A stretch of 64,000 nt of DNA. It comes from Nocardia tengchongensis. GTDB taxonomy: Bacteria > Actinomycetota > Actinomycetes > Mycobacteriales > Mycobacteriaceae. The stretch is taken from positions 4,216,001 to 4,280,000 of the forward strand of contig NZ_CP074371.1 in the NCBI RefSeq assembly GCF_018362975.1. Direction: 5' to 3'. Of the stretch, positions 1 to 9,304 are shown piece by piece. The notes beneath the pieces were generated by a model, which did no database searches, was not told the DNA's origin, and worked only from the letters and a program-made list of their open reading frames with translations. A program made the translations under genes and the position numbers. Each line of letters begins with the position of its first letter. The first letter of the stretch is position 1.

Positions 1-18
1 CGGCGCGTATTCACTTGG

Positions 19-1221
19 CTACCAAGCCACCGGAAGCGCCTTCGGCCCACGCAACAACATGCCGGTCTTCCATTCGATTTCGGCGGCCGGAATCGCGAGC
101 CGCAATTCCGGGTAGCGTCGCAGCAGTGCGGACAAGGTGACGTCCAATTCGAGCCGCGCCAGGTGCGCCCCCACGCAGTGATGGAATCCGTGCCCGAATG
201 TCAAGTGCGAGTTGTGATGCCGGCTCAGATCCAGGGTGTCAGGATTCTCGAAAACCGTCTCGTCGCGGTTGGCGGCCTGCAGATCGACGAACACCGACTC
301 CCCGGCGCGGATCAGGGTGCCCGACAGTTCGATGTCCTCGGTGGCGATGCGCGGGAACGCGCCGCCGTTGCCGACCTGGACGTAGCGCAGCAGCTCCTCG
401 ATGGCGGTCGGGACCAGCCCGGGATCGGCCCGCAGCCGATCCCATTCGCCCGATTCGGTCAGGAGCACGTAAGTGAAGTTGGCGATCTGATTGGCCGTGG
501 TCTCGTGCCCGGCGACCAGCAAGGTGATGCCCAGGGTGATGAGTTCGTCCTCGCTGAGCCGGTCCTCGTCGTCGCGGGCCGCCACCAGCGCGCCGAGCAG
601 GTCGTCGGCGGGTTCGGCGCGGCGCACCGCGATCTGTTCGGTCAGATACCCGGCGACGGCGGCGTAGGCGTTCAGGCGGTCGGTGTCGCTGACCGCGGTC
701 GTGGACATGATGGCGTCGGAGAAGTCGCGGAAGCGATGCTGGTCCTGTGGTGGGACACCGAGCATTTCGCAGATGACGGTGACCGGCAGGGGCAGCGCCA
801 GCGCGTCCACCAGGTCGGCGGGCGAGCCCGCGGCCTCCATGGCGTCCAGCAGCTCCTCGACGATGCGCTCGGCGCGCGGGCGCAGTTCCTGCACGCGGCG
901 GGAGGTGAACGCGGTCATGGTCAGCTTGCGCAGCCGGGTCAGCTCCGGAGGGTCCATGCTGGTCGGAATATTGGGCAGCGCAGGGGTTTCCCGCACCCGC
1001 GGCACATCCAGCCGCCCGACGGTGGCGGCGCGGCTGAACCGGGCGTCGCTGAGCACCGCGCGCACGTCCGCGTAGCGGGTGACGAGCCAGGCTTCACCGC
1101 CGAAGGGCAGCAGCACACGGGAAATCGGTTCCTCGCGTTGCAGTTTCGCTACGAGCGGCGGCGGATCGAGCCGGACCGGCTCGCCGAACGGATAGGGGCG
1201 GGCTTCGGTGTGTGTGGTCAC
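19..1221 (-). CDS. Cytochrome P450 monooxygenase (first of two)
   Basis: Soluble bacterial class I P450 of 400 residues, the usual length. The I-helix oxygen-binding motif AGHETT is at about 237-242, a K-helix ExxR follows (EELLR), and the heme loop FGHGFHHCVGAH places the axial thiolate at Cys349. No membrane anchor is seen, so it is cytosolic and needs separate ferredoxin and reductase, neither of which is nearby. It follows a second P450 on the same strand after a 61-base gap, so the two are probably co-transcribed. The substrate cannot be read from sequence; the SMDPPELTRLRKL segment is typical of CYP105/107-like actinobacterial P450s that hydroxylate secondary metabolites or xenobiotics. 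The family is certain, the subfamily is not. Confidence 0.95.
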   Translation of the reverse strand: MTTHTEARPYPFGEPVRLDPPPLVAKLQREEPISRVLLPFGGEAWLVTRYADVRAVLSDARFSRAATVGRLDVPRVRETPALPNIPTSMDPPELTRLRKLTMTAFTSRRVQELRPRAERIVEELLDAMEAAGSPADLVDALALPLPVTVICEMLGVPPQDQHRFRDFSDAIMSTTAVSDTDRLNAYAAVAGYLTEQIAVRRAEPADDLLGALVAARDDEDRLSEDELITLGITLLVAGHETTANQIANFTYVLLTESGEWDRLRADPGLVPTAIEELLRYVQVGNGGAFPRIATEDIELSGTLIRAGESVFVDLQAANRDETVFENPDTLDLSRHHNSHLTFGHGFHHCVGAHLARLELDVTLSALLRRYPELRLAIPAAEIEWKTGMLLRGPKALPVAW

Positions 1222-1282
1222 GCGGTACTCCCTAGTCTCGAGAGCCCGACATTAGTTGTCCGCGAACACTTCCGCTGTGCGG

Positions 1283-2479
1283 TCAGCGGCAGTGGACCGG
1301 CAGTTCGGTGAGGCCGCGGATCACCACGCTGGGCCGCCAGCGCAGCCGTGCGGAATCGATGGCGAGGGTGAGCGCCGGGAATCGGGTGAGCAGGCGGCTC
1401 AGCGCGATATCGGTCTCCAGGCGGGCCAGCGGCGCGCCGAGGCAGAAGTGAGCGCCGTAGCCGAAGGCGATGTGGTGGTTGTCGATTCGGTCCGGGTGGA
1501 AGGTGTCGGGGTCCGCGAACCGGCCGCGATCCCGATTGCTCGCGCCGAGGGAGACCATGATGAGCTCACCGGCCTCGATCCGGAGGTCGGCCAGTGTGAT
1601 CGGGGCGGTGGTGTAGCGGAACGTGGTGATGTGTACCGGGCTGTGATAGCGCAGCACTTCCTCACGGAAAGCCTTGGTGGCTAGGGAATCCGTCGCGATC
1701 GACTGGCGGACCCGGGCATCGTCGGGCAGGGCCGGGACACAACTGGCGATCAGGTTCACCGTGGTCTCGTGCCCGGCGATGAGCAGCAGCAGCGCATTCG
1801 ACCGGAGCTCGTCGGGGCTGAGCCGATCGCCCGCCTCGGTCGCGCGGATCAAACCCGACAGCAGGTCAGCGCCCCCGTCGCTGCGCCGCTCGGCGATCAG
1901 GTCGTCGAAGTATTTCGCCAATTGCGTGTTGGCGTCGGCCTTGGCGGCGTGGCTCTGAGCGGTCACCAACTCGCCCGACCAGCGCTGGAAGTCGGTGCGG
2001 TCGGCGGCGGGCACGCCGAGCAGTTCGCAGATGACGGTGATGGGCAACGGGAAGGCGTACTGCCGCAGCAGATCGACCGTCTCGCCGGGGGCGATGGTGT
2101 CGAGCAGCTCGTCGGCGATCGCGGTGATGCGTGGTGCCAGCGCGGCGACCGCGGCGGGGGTGAAGGCCCGATCGACCAGCTTCCGCATGCGGGTGTGGTG
2201 GGGCGGATCGGCATTGAGCATGTGCTGACTGTTGCCGGGGTCGGCGATGGTCGCCCCACCGACCAGTCGGTTGTCATCGGCGACGGCCCGCAGATTCTTG
2301 CTGATCGTCGGCTCGCTCAACACCTGGCGCGCGAGCGCGTAATCGGTGACGAGCCAACCGATCACGCCGTGCGGGAACCGGACGTGATGGACGGGCCCGC
2401 GCTCCCGCAGCCGTTCATAGGTCGCGTGCGGGTCCTGGAAGAACTCGTCGGTCAAGACGATCGGCTGCTCGTCGATCAA
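1283..2479 (-). CDS. Cytochrome P450 monooxygenase (second of two)
   Basis: A 398-residue P450 with I-helix AGHETT at about 235-240, K-helix ExxR (EEVLR), and heme loop FGYGAHFCLGAP with Cys346 as thiolate ligand. It is clearly diverged from the P450 downstream of it, so the pair is not a recent duplication. It is the promoter-proximal gene of the pair; the 220-base gap upstream separates it from a divergent membrane protein gene. The likely role is regioselective hydroxylation using electrons from an unlinked ferredoxin. Substrate unknown. Confidence 0.95.
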   Translation of the reverse strand: MIDEQPIVLTDEFFQDPHATYERLRERGPVHHVRFPHGVIGWLVTDYALARQVLSEPTISKNLRAVADDNRLVGGATIADPGNSQHMLNADPPHHTRMRKLVDRAFTPAAVAALAPRITAIADELLDTIAPGETVDLLRQYAFPLPITVICELLGVPAADRTDFQRWSGELVTAQSHAAKADANTQLAKYFDDLIAERRSDGGADLLSGLIRATEAGDRLSPDELRSNALLLLIAGHETTVNLIASCVPALPDDARVRQSIATDSLATKAFREEVLRYHSPVHITTFRYTTAPITLADLRIEAGELIMVSLGASNRDRGRFADPDTFHPDRIDNHHIAFGYGAHFCLGAPLARLETDIALSRLLTRFPALTLAIDSARLRWRPSVVIRGLTELPVHCR

Positions 2480-2703
2480 GACAACTCCCGAAGGTGGACG
2501 CGTTCGCAGCGGAGAACGGGCCCGGCGACGAGGGCGAACCCGATAGTCAGAATAGGCCGTTCCGGCCGCCGAGCAGCGGGATTCACCGCGGGCGGTGCCG
2601 CTACCCCGGTGCCGGGTGTCGCCACTGATTCCGGAGCGGCTGAGCTATCGTCGGGTTGATATTGCTGGAGGTTAGCAAGTCCATTCAGGGAAGGCGGTTC
2701 AGC

Positions 2704-3741
2704 GTGATCAGTGCGGCCTCGGAGGCGGTTTCGGGGAACCCGGCTCCCTTCACCTGGGTGACCGCGGTATCGATGCTCGTCTTCTGCGCGATCCTGTGGG
2801 TCATCGTCGACTACATGCGGGTGCATCCGCGGCCGGCGATGTGGGTGTGGGGGCTGTCGCTGCTGACGTTTCCGCTCTGGATCTGGGGACCGGGACGCGA
2901 TATCGGACTGGTGAACTGGTTCTCCTGGGCCAAGATCCTGTCGGTGCTGATTCCGCTGACCCTCGTCGGGGCCATGCGCATCGCGGTCGCCGAGCAACGC
3001 GTGGGCCGGATCTGGGACATCCTGCGCAATCCGCGGTTCCTGTGGTTCCCCTACGCGATCCTGTTCCTGAACATCGCCGAGGCCACCCTGCGCGACGCGG
3101 AGATCGGCAACTACTGGAACGCCGCCGTCGGACTCGGACTGTGCCTGACGATTCCGTACTCGCCGCGCTTCTGGGAGATCCTGCCGGGCCGCAATGCCGA
3201 ACTGGTCGCCTACACGACCATGGCCTGGAACTTCCTCTACACCACCTGGAATCTGTGCTTCACCTTCGGCGGCTACCCGCCCGAGGAGGAGCACTTCGCC
3301 GCCAGCATCTGCATCCTCGCGGTCGCCGAGATCTACCCGCTGGTCAAGGGCCGGCCCGAGCTGTACATCATGGCGCGCATCTACACGCTGCCCGTGCTCA
3401 TGCTGGCGATCGCGATCTACAACATCTTCCCGAAGGTGATGCCGTCGGACGGCTGGTTCAACAATGACGTCTGGATCGTCTGGGGCATAGTCAATTTCGC
3501 GCTCACCGTGCCGTATCTGTTCTGGTACACCTGGCAGCTCGAGTCCGACCGCTCGTTCATCTCGTTCCGCCGCGGCAAGGCCCGCCAGGAGTTCGTGCGG
3601 CTGCACGGTGACACCATCGATCAGCTGATGGAGATCAACCTGTCCCTCGATGCCGCCGTCGACAACCACGGCCGCACCCGGACCCGCGGACCGCAACCGC
3701 CGCGCCCGGTCCCGGCGCCGGATACTGTCGATCCCCGATGA
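2704..3741 (+). CDS. Polytopic membrane protein of unknown function
   Basis: Integral membrane protein with eight or nine hydrophobic segments, ending in a basic, proline-rich cytoplasmic tail (residues about 290-345). GTG at 2704 is chosen because a GGGAAGG ribosome site lies about 8 bases upstream; a TTG start at 2656 would add 16 residues without a site. Aromatic-rich membrane segments (for example WNFLYTTWNLCFTFGG) hint at a 7-8 TM enzyme fold such as the integral membrane terpene cyclases, but I cannot support that from motifs. It overlaps the next gene by an ATGA, so the two are translationally coupled. Function not assigned. Confidence 0.8.
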   Translation: MISAASEAVSGNPAPFTWVTAVSMLVFCAILWVIVDYMRVHPRPAMWVWGLSLLTFPLWIWGPGRDIGLVNWFSWAKILSVLIPLTLVGAMRIAVAEQRVGRIWDILRNPRFLWFPYAILFLNIAEATLRDAEIGNYWNAAVGLGLCLTIPYSPRFWEILPGRNAELVAYTTMAWNFLYTTWNLCFTFGGYPPEEEHFAASICILAVAEIYPLVKGRPELYIMARIYTLPVLMLAIAIYNIFPKVMPSDGWFNNDVWIVWGIVNFALTVPYLFWYTWQLESDRSFISFRRGKARQEFVRLHGDTIDQLMEINLSLDAAVDNHGRTRTRGPQPPRPVPAPDTVDPR

Positions 3742-4610
3742 CCGCCGCCGATCCCGTCACCCGGATGCCCGCCGCGTTCCTCGGCCACGGCAGCCCGATG
3801 AACGCCCTGGAACGCAACCGCTACACCGAGGCCTGGCAGGCCTTCGGCCGCAGCGTGCCCCGCCCGCGCGCGATTCTGATCGTGTCCGCGCACTGGTACA
3901 TCAACGCCACCGCGGTGACCACGATGGCGTACCCGCGCACCATCCACGACTTCTACGGCTTCCCGCCGGAGCTGTTCGCCGTGCAGTACCCGGCCCCCGG
4001 CCTGCCCGCGCTGTTCGAGGAAGTCAGCGAGGCGGTGAAACCGAACTGGGTCGGTGCGGACACCGACAGCTGGGGCATCGACCACGGGTCCTGGTCGGTG
4101 CTGCGGCACGCCTTCCCCGACGCCGACATCCCGGTGGTGCAGCTCAGCATCAACGCCGACAAGCCGCTCGAATACCACCTCGAGCTCGGCATCCGGCTGA
4201 ACGCGCTGCGCGAGAGCGGGATTCTCATCGTGGCCAGCGGCAATGTGGTGCACAATCTGCGCGGCATGGATCCCAGCCGCCCGGACACCGGCTTCGACTG
4301 GGCCCAGCGCTTCGACGAGGCCGCCCGGAACATCATGCTGGACCGGCCCGCCGACGCGCTGGCGCTGACCGACCAGCGCGACTACGGGCTCGCGGTGCCG
4401 ACGCCTGATCACTTCATCCCGTTGCTGTACCTGGCGGGCCTGGCCGCGGCCTCCTCCGAGGGCGCGGGCACGCTGATCGACGGCTACAGCTACGGCTCGC
4501 TGTCGATGACGGCCTACACCCTCGGAATCTCGTGTCCCGGAGCGGATTCCGGCTCCGGCGGCACGGCCGAGCTGCCCGACGGGGTGCCCGCGGACGGCAC
4601 GAACATCTGA
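3738..4610 (+). CDS. ygiD: Extradiol aromatic dioxygenase, YgiD/DODA family
   Basis: A 290-residue member of the class III extradiol dioxygenase family related to E. coli YgiD, which cleaves the ring of DOPA at 4,5. Family landmarks are visible: FLGHGSPMNAL near the N terminus, VSAHWY with a metal-ligand His, YGFPPELFAVQYPAPG, the WGIDHGSWSVL active-site segment, and GNVVHNLR. No signal peptide. Its ATG overlaps the stop of the preceding membrane protein (ATGA), so expression is coupled. It ends 22 bases from a convergent IclR gene. The true substrate may be another catecholic compound. Confidence 0.9.
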   Translation: MTAADPVTRMPAAFLGHGSPMNALERNRYTEAWQAFGRSVPRPRAILIVSAHWYINATAVTTMAYPRTIHDFYGFPPELFAVQYPAPGLPALFEEVSEAVKPNWVGADTDSWGIDHGSWSVLRHAFPDADIPVVQLSINADKPLEYHLELGIRLNALRESGILIVASGNVVHNLRGMDPSRPDTGFDWAQRFDEAARNIMLDRPADALALTDQRDYGLAVPTPDHFIPLLYLAGLAAASSEGAGTLIDGYSYGSLSMTAYTLGISCPGADSGSGGTAELPDGVPADGTNI

Positions 4611-4632
4611 GTTCCGTTCGCGCGCACGGTGT

Positions 4633-5463
4633 TCAGGCCAGACGGGCCCGGGACCCCGGCGAGTTGCTACCGGACAGCGAGCCGTCGGCGAACATCTCCG
4701 CGGCGGTCCGGCGGGCGGCGGTGAACACCAGCGGGGCGACCCGCCGCAGTTCGAGTTCGCCGCGCGTGGCCACCGAGATCGCGGCGATCGGGCCGTCCGG
4801 GCCCAGCACCGGGGCGGCCACGGTGCTGATGCCCATCTCGCACGCCGTCCCCAGCGACACCGCCAGCCCGTTGCGCTGACGCACCCGGTACAGGTCGGCC
4901 AGCACCGCGCGCCGGCGCGCGATCGGCCGAACGGTGGAGCTGCGCAGCGGCATCCGCAGGACCCGGTCGGCGTCCTCGGGAGCGAGCGAGGCCAGCAACG
5001 CCAGTCCGCACACGGTCTGGGTGGCGTCGATCCGGGTGCCGACCTTGGAGGGAATCGTCGCGGCCAGCGCGCCGCCGACCTTGTCGAGGTAGTGGACCGT
5101 ATTGCCCTCGAGCACTCCGAGATGCACGACCGCGCCCGTCGCCACGTGCAGGTCCGACAGCGCGGCCGAGGCCGCGGCCCGGATGTCCTCGCAGTCGGTG
5201 ATCCGGGCCAGCCGCCGGGTGCGCGCACCCAGCCGGTAGCCCTGCTCGTCGTGAATCAGCCACTGCAGCTCGGTCAGCTGGCAGGCCAGGCGGAAGGTGG
5301 TGGACCGCGGCAGTCCGGTGCGGTCGGTGATGTCCTCGAGCCGCAGGGTTTCGCGGCCGCTGTCGAAGGCGTCGAGGATGGCCGACATGCGCTCGATGAC
5401 CCCGGAGCGCGATTCCCGAATGGCGGTGTCGCCGCTTACGCGCGGCTGGTCCGTCACCGTCAT
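4633..5463 (-). CDS. IclR-family transcriptional regulator
   Basis: 276-residue regulator with an N-terminal winged helix (about 20-85, DITDRTGLPRSTTFRLACQL) and a C-terminal effector-binding GAF-like IclR domain (about 100-260; TVCGLALLASL and CEMGISTVAAPVLGPDG are characteristic). ATG at 5463 is preferred over one two codons upstream because GTGGAAGG ends six bases before it. It is convergent with the ygiD-like gene and may control it or the P450s; the sequence does not show which. Confidence 0.9.
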   Translation of the reverse strand: MTVTDQPRVSGDTAIRESRSGVIERMSAILDAFDSGRETLRLEDITDRTGLPRSTTFRLACQLTELQWLIHDEQGYRLGARTRRLARITDCEDIRAAASAALSDLHVATGAVVHLGVLEGNTVHYLDKVGGALAATIPSKVGTRIDATQTVCGLALLASLAPEDADRVLRMPLRSSTVRPIARRRAVLADLYRVRQRNGLAVSLGTACEMGISTVAAPVLGPDGPIAAISVATRGELELRRVAPLVFTAARRTAAEMFADGSLSGSNSPGSRARLA

Positions 5464-5552
5464 GCACATCCTTCCACCAAGCTTCGCTCCACCGCAGCGT
5501 ACGACGCGGCGGCGCGAGGCGGAATACGTGGCGACCGATTGGTTCGGATGGC

Positions 5553-6698
5553 CTACTTCGACGCCTCGGGCGGTGTCTGCACGTCGTAGCGGCGCACATA
5601 GGCCGACAGGAAGGCCTGCGCGGTGGCCGTCACCGGGATCGCCAGCAGTGCGCCGGTCGCGCCGAACAGGGCCGCGCCCGCCAGCACCGCGCCGAAGGCG
5701 ACCGCGGGATGCATGTCCAGCGTCGTCGCGGTGATGCGCGGCTGCAGCACGTAGTTCTCGAATTGCTGGTACACGACGATGAATCCGAGAATCCACAGGG
5801 CGGACCGCGGATTGTGCGCCAGCGCCACCACCACCGGCAGCGCCCCGGCGAGATAGGTGCCGACGGTCGGAATGAACTGCGACACCACGCCCACCCACAA
5901 CGCCAGCGCGAACGCCGACGGGATGCCCAGCACCCGCATCGCCGCGTAGTGCGCCAATGCCGAGCAGGCCGCGAGCAGAGCCCGCGAATAGAGATAGCCA
6001 CCGGTTTTCTCGACCGCGATATCCCAGGCGCGCAACACGTGCAGCTGCCGTTGCGGCGGCAGCAGCGAGCACACCGCGTTGCGGAACCGGGGTCCGTCGG
6101 CGGCGAAGTAGAAGGTGAACAACAACACCCCCAGCCCCTGGAACAGCACGCCCAGCGCGGTGGTGCCGATGCCCCACACGTCGTCGGCCAGATCCAGCGC
6201 CCAGGTCTGGAGCTTCGAACTGATCTCCGAGGTGCGGTCGGTGATGTCGGTGACCGAGAGCTCGGTGTGGAAGGTGTCGTTGATCCAGGTGACCACGCTC
6301 TGGATGTCGTGCGGCAGGTTCCCGATCAGCGAGGACACCTGGTTGACCACCAATTCGCCCATGGTCCAGACGAATCCGACCAGCACCACGGTGACGATCG
6401 TGAACACCGCCCCGGTCGCCGCGCCGCGCTTCCAGCCGCGCGCGGCCAGCCAGTTCACGGCGGGCTCGATCGCGAACGCCAGGAACAGCGACACCACCAG
6501 CACCGTCAGCAGCCCCTGCAAACGGGTCAGCGCCCAGAAGGTCACCACGATGCCCGCGACCGTGGCGGCCGCGAGCAGGTAGGCGCGCGGCAGCCAGGCC
6601 GGAATCACCGAGGCGACCAACGCATCGGGCCGGACTCTGGCGTCGTCGTCCGGGGCGGTCGTCTCGCCGTCGCCGGCGTCGGAGGTGTCAGTGGGCAC
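5553..6698 (-). CDS. AI-2E/PerM-family membrane transporter
   Basis: 381-residue polytopic protein of the AI-2E exporter (UPF0118) family. An acidic N-terminal tail (1-30) precedes paired membrane helices, a long non-membrane stretch (about 95-170), then the conserved C-terminal block with FIPTVGTYLAGALPVVVALAH and YQQFENYVLQPRI, diagnostic for the family. Members were named after E. coli TqsA, but most have unknown substrates. It stands alone; upstream lies transposase debris. Confidence 0.9.
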   Translation of the reverse strand: MPTDTSDAGDGETTAPDDDARVRPDALVASVIPAWLPRAYLLAAATVAGIVVTFWALTRLQGLLTVLVVSLFLAFAIEPAVNWLAARGWKRGAATGAVFTIVTVVLVGFVWTMGELVVNQVSSLIGNLPHDIQSVVTWINDTFHTELSVTDITDRTSEISSKLQTWALDLADDVWGIGTTALGVLFQGLGVLLFTFYFAADGPRFRNAVCSLLPPQRQLHVLRAWDIAVEKTGGYLYSRALLAACSALAHYAAMRVLGIPSAFALALWVGVVSQFIPTVGTYLAGALPVVVALAHNPRSALWILGFIVVYQQFENYVLQPRITATTLDMHPAVAFGAVLAGAALFGATGALLAIPVTATAQAFLSAYVRRYDVQTPPEASK

Positions 6699-6752
6699 CC
6701 CACCAACCTAACGGCGGACCCCCGCGGGCCGGGCCCCGCAACCGCGTGTTGC

Positions 6753-6881
6753 TCACCGAATGCGGGGCGATCTGACCGCTCGTTCCGGGATGACAGCGCC
6801 GATACCTTTGCCGCGTAACGAGGCTCGATTGCTCGCCGAGGAATACGCCTTGTCGGCGAGGACCCGATCAGGGCGGCGAAC
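6753..6881 (-). pseudogene. IS5-family transposase remnant
   Basis: On the minus strand one frame reads RPDRVLADKAYSS followed by SLRGKGIGAVIPERA. This matches the C-terminal part of IS5-type DDE transposases, where a VLADKAYSS block precedes the conserved IPE. The frame stops soon after, and a neighbouring frame offers RPAFGEQ, similar to the next family block (GGRPPAF), so a frameshift with a small deletion is likely. No N-terminal half and no inverted repeats were found, so this is a fossil. Confidence 0.7.
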
Positions 6882-6998
6882 CCACCGACACAACCCAATC
6901 CACGTTTCCCGTCGCAACGGGATCGGCTTCTGGCTCGTCGCCGCCCAAGATCTCGGCGACGGCTTCGAGTCGAGCGAGCGCTCGTCCAGGCCAATGGG

Positions 6999-7409
6999 TC
7001 ACCGCGCGAGGACGGCTCCGGCCAGAGCGATGCTCGAGACCCATACCGTAGACAGGGTGGCGAGGATCAGCGGCCGTGGGCCGACCCGGCGCAGGGCGGC
7101 GATGTGGACGCCGGCGCCGAGGGCGAACATGGCGGCGGTGAGTAGGGCGGTCTGTGCCGTTTTGATCGGGCCGACCACGCCGTCGGCGGCGGCCGCCGCT
7201 GCGGCGCCGCAGATGGAGAATCCGCAGGCGATCAGCAGCCGCTGGGTCCAGCTCGATCCCAGCATCCGGCCCATCAGCATGGTCCCGCCGATGCCGAGGG
7301 TGACAATCGTGACGACCACAGGCACGCTGCGCGCCGTCTGGCGTTCACCGCGCAAATTGTCCGGCCCAGCAGGCGAATTGGTCGCCGAGATCGTGCACAC
7401 TCGGCGCAC
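6999..7409 (-). pseudogene. Internally deleted YeiH/UPF0324 membrane transporter remnant
   Basis: The 136-residue frame joins two parts of a YeiH-type transporter that are normally far apart. Residues about 50-75 (LGSSWTQRLLIACGFSICGAAAA) match the segment near residue 100 of intact proteins. Residues about 85-136 (ALGAGVHIAALRRVGPRPLILA) match the far C terminus. Well over a hundred residues between them, and the N terminus, are missing. Together with the transposase fossil just downstream, this suggests deletion at an old insertion site. The first 30 residues look non-native. Confidence 0.65.
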
Positions 7410-7553
7410 GTCCGTGCCGTAGCGCCGCGCTTGACAGGCATCGATAGGTCACATCCATCGATCGCAGGCCCAGCCAGGAGGTGCCTGATCTGCACAGTCC
7501 TTGCTCGGGGTGTTCGGAGGTGTCGATGAAGGTGACCACCGGACCGTCGATGG

Positions 7554-7579
7554 TGCCAGTCCAATTGGTGGATCTGGCA
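7554..7579. promoter_or_regulatory. Imperfect inverted repeat upstream of the GGDEF gene
   Basis: Arms TGCCAGTCCA and TGGATCTGGCA flank ATTGG, with one bulged base. It lies about 90 bases before the start of the cyclase and could be an operator or a transcript hairpin. No regulator is assigned. Confidence 0.35.
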
Positions 7580-7666
7580 CACAGCGTTTCGTATGCTCAT
7601 TGTTAGCGAGTGGGGGTCGTCAGCGCTGGACCCTGATGGTCCAGCGAGGGAGGAAGGTCCTCACGA

Positions 7667-8974
7667 ATGGACAGTCGTGAGGTTTCAGACATCGCGCGGG
7701 ACTGGTCGGCAGCCCTGGTCGATTGCGGTGGCGTGCCGACATCTGTGCCGCACGACATCCGCCAGTTGACGACGAGATGGATAGCCGAGCTGGAAGCTGC
7801 CTTGTCGGCTGAGTCGTTCGAACTGTCGCCCGCATACCGAGTCGGGGTCGAGATGGTCCGGTCGAACCTGACGGTCCCCGCCATGATGACCCCGACCGGG
7901 ACGGCGCTGGCCGGTTTGCTGGAGCGGTCACGGCGGCCGGATCGAGCACAGCGGTTCGGCGCGCTCTTGGGAGAGCTGGGCCGCGGCTACACCACCGAGC
8001 TGCTGAACGTCCACGCCCGCAGCCAGGAGGCTGCCGAGCAACGCTTTCGCGGGGTGTTCGACAACGCCGCGGTGGCTATCGCGCTCTACGACAGCTACGG
8101 CATCACGCTCGAGGCCAATTCCACGACGGCACGGATGGTCGGTATGAACCAGGAGGACCTGCCGGGGGTATCCGCGCTGGACCTGATGCACCCCGACGAC
8201 CGCGACAAGCTACGCCACGAGGTGGTTGGTCTACTCCGGCGCGGACGCGGCACCGCGCACTTGGACGGCCGCTTCTGCCGCCCCGACGGCAGTGTCTGCT
8301 GGGGTTCATGGACGATGACGCTGGTGCGCGACGCGGGCGGGCGTGACGTGCGCGTGCTCGCCGTCGGGGAGGACATCACCGAGCGGCGGGCTATGCAGCA
8401 GAAGCTGTGGTGGCAGGCCCGTCACGACCCGTTGACGGGCCTGCCGAATCGTCATTGCCTGGTCGAGCGGTTGGAGGCCATTGCCGCGGCGGCCCATCCC
8501 GGCGATCACATCGGTTTGTGCTTCCTCGATCTCGACGCGTTCAAGCTGATCAACGACCGCTATGGCCACCGCACGGGAGATATCGTGCTGGCCGAGGTCG
8601 GCCGCAGGCTCGACGCGACCTTGACCTCGCCGACAGTCACGCTGGCCCGCATCGGAGGAGACGAGTTCGTCGCGCTGCTCGCACCGCCCTGCGACGACGG
8701 CGCGGCTCATGCGGCCGCCGAGACCATGCTCGCGACGCTGCGAGACCCGGTTCCAGTCGGTCCCAGCGATTTGCTGCCGATGTCGGCCAGTATCGGCGCC
8801 GTTGTCACCCCGGTTGCCGGCGCGAATGCCGAAAAGCTCTTGGACGCCGCCGATGTCGGCCTGTACCGCGCCAAGGCCGCCGGCCGCGACACCTGGGTAC
8901 TGCACCGCGCCGACGGCCCCCCGCCAAGCAGTAGGTCATGGCCCAGCAGCGGCGCGGGCAGCCAGTATCGATAG
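7667..8974 (+). CDS. PAS-GGDEF diguanylate cyclase
   Basis: 435-residue signalling protein. Residues 1-120 form a helical N-terminal region of the kind found in actinobacterial GGDEF-EAL proteins, a PAS domain spans about 125-248 (VFDNAAVAIALYDSYG to VGEDITERR), and a GGDEF domain follows to about 415. The active-site loop is an intact RIGGDEF with GGDEF at 330-334, so it can probably make cyclic-di-GMP. The EAL domain that often follows is absent; the protein ends in a short Ser/Pro tail. GGGAGGAAGG lies ahead of the ATG. No membrane segments, so it is likely cytosolic and senses a ligand or redox state through PAS. Confidence 0.92.
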   Translation: MDSREVSDIARDWSAALVDCGGVPTSVPHDIRQLTTRWIAELEAALSAESFELSPAYRVGVEMVRSNLTVPAMMTPTGTALAGLLERSRRPDRAQRFGALLGELGRGYTTELLNVHARSQEAAEQRFRGVFDNAAVAIALYDSYGITLEANSTTARMVGMNQEDLPGVSALDLMHPDDRDKLRHEVVGLLRRGRGTAHLDGRFCRPDGSVCWGSWTMTLVRDAGGRDVRVLAVGEDITERRAMQQKLWWQARHDPLTGLPNRHCLVERLEAIAAAAHPGDHIGLCFLDLDAFKLINDRYGHRTGDIVLAEVGRRLDATLTSPTVTLARIGGDEFVALLAPPCDDGAAHAAAETMLATLRDPVPVGPSDLLPMSASIGAVVTPVAGANAEKLLDAADVGLYRAKAAGRDTWVLHRADGPPPSSRSWPSSGAGSQYR

Positions 8975-9304
8975 CAGGCCCGGCGCCGGTCGAGTGCGCG
9001 TCGTCGGCGGCGTCAACCCGAATCGGGCCTGACCTTCACTCACAGCCAGTATGAGACCCGCTGGGGCGTGCCCGATGAATGGTGGGCCGCTGCGCTTCCG
9101 GCCCGGGGTGTGGGCACACCGCAACCGGTGGTTCCCGATATCACCGCGGTTGCCGCCCAGACCCAACGTCTCGAGACCAACCGAGATCGCGTACAGCGCA
9201 GGCTCGATCACACGGTGCAGTCGAATCCGGCGAATCTGGCCGACGCCCTGGCGCCGGTCACCGGAATGTGGTCGGTTATGCCGGTTCCGCACGTACTCGC
9301 TGAA
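8975..9304. other. Intergenic region with an unassigned open frame
   Basis: 330 bases between convergent genes. One plus-strand frame (about 9023-9358, possible GTG start 9068) is open with good third-position GC and reads MPDEWWAAALPARG onward, but it overlaps the end of the AraC gene, has no ribosome site and matches nothing I recognise. It could be a gene fragment. No hairpin terminator was found. Confidence 0.4.

Noticed and set aside
163..1311. 382-residue plus-strand frame opposite the first P450
   Set aside because: It is antisense to a certain P450, without a ribosome site or domain.
2476..3696. 406-residue minus-strand frame opposite the membrane protein gene
   Set aside because: Its composition (His/Arg/Gln/Asp-rich, no hydrophobic core) is that of an antisense shadow in GC-rich DNA.
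4633..6177. 514-residue version of the IclR protein
   Set aside because: The added N terminus reads the AI-2E gene out of frame; ATG 5463 has a good ribosome site.
8975..8990. Missing EAL domain of the GGDEF protein as a frameshift
   Set aside because: No EAL motif is found in any frame downstream, so the protein simply ends after GGDEF.
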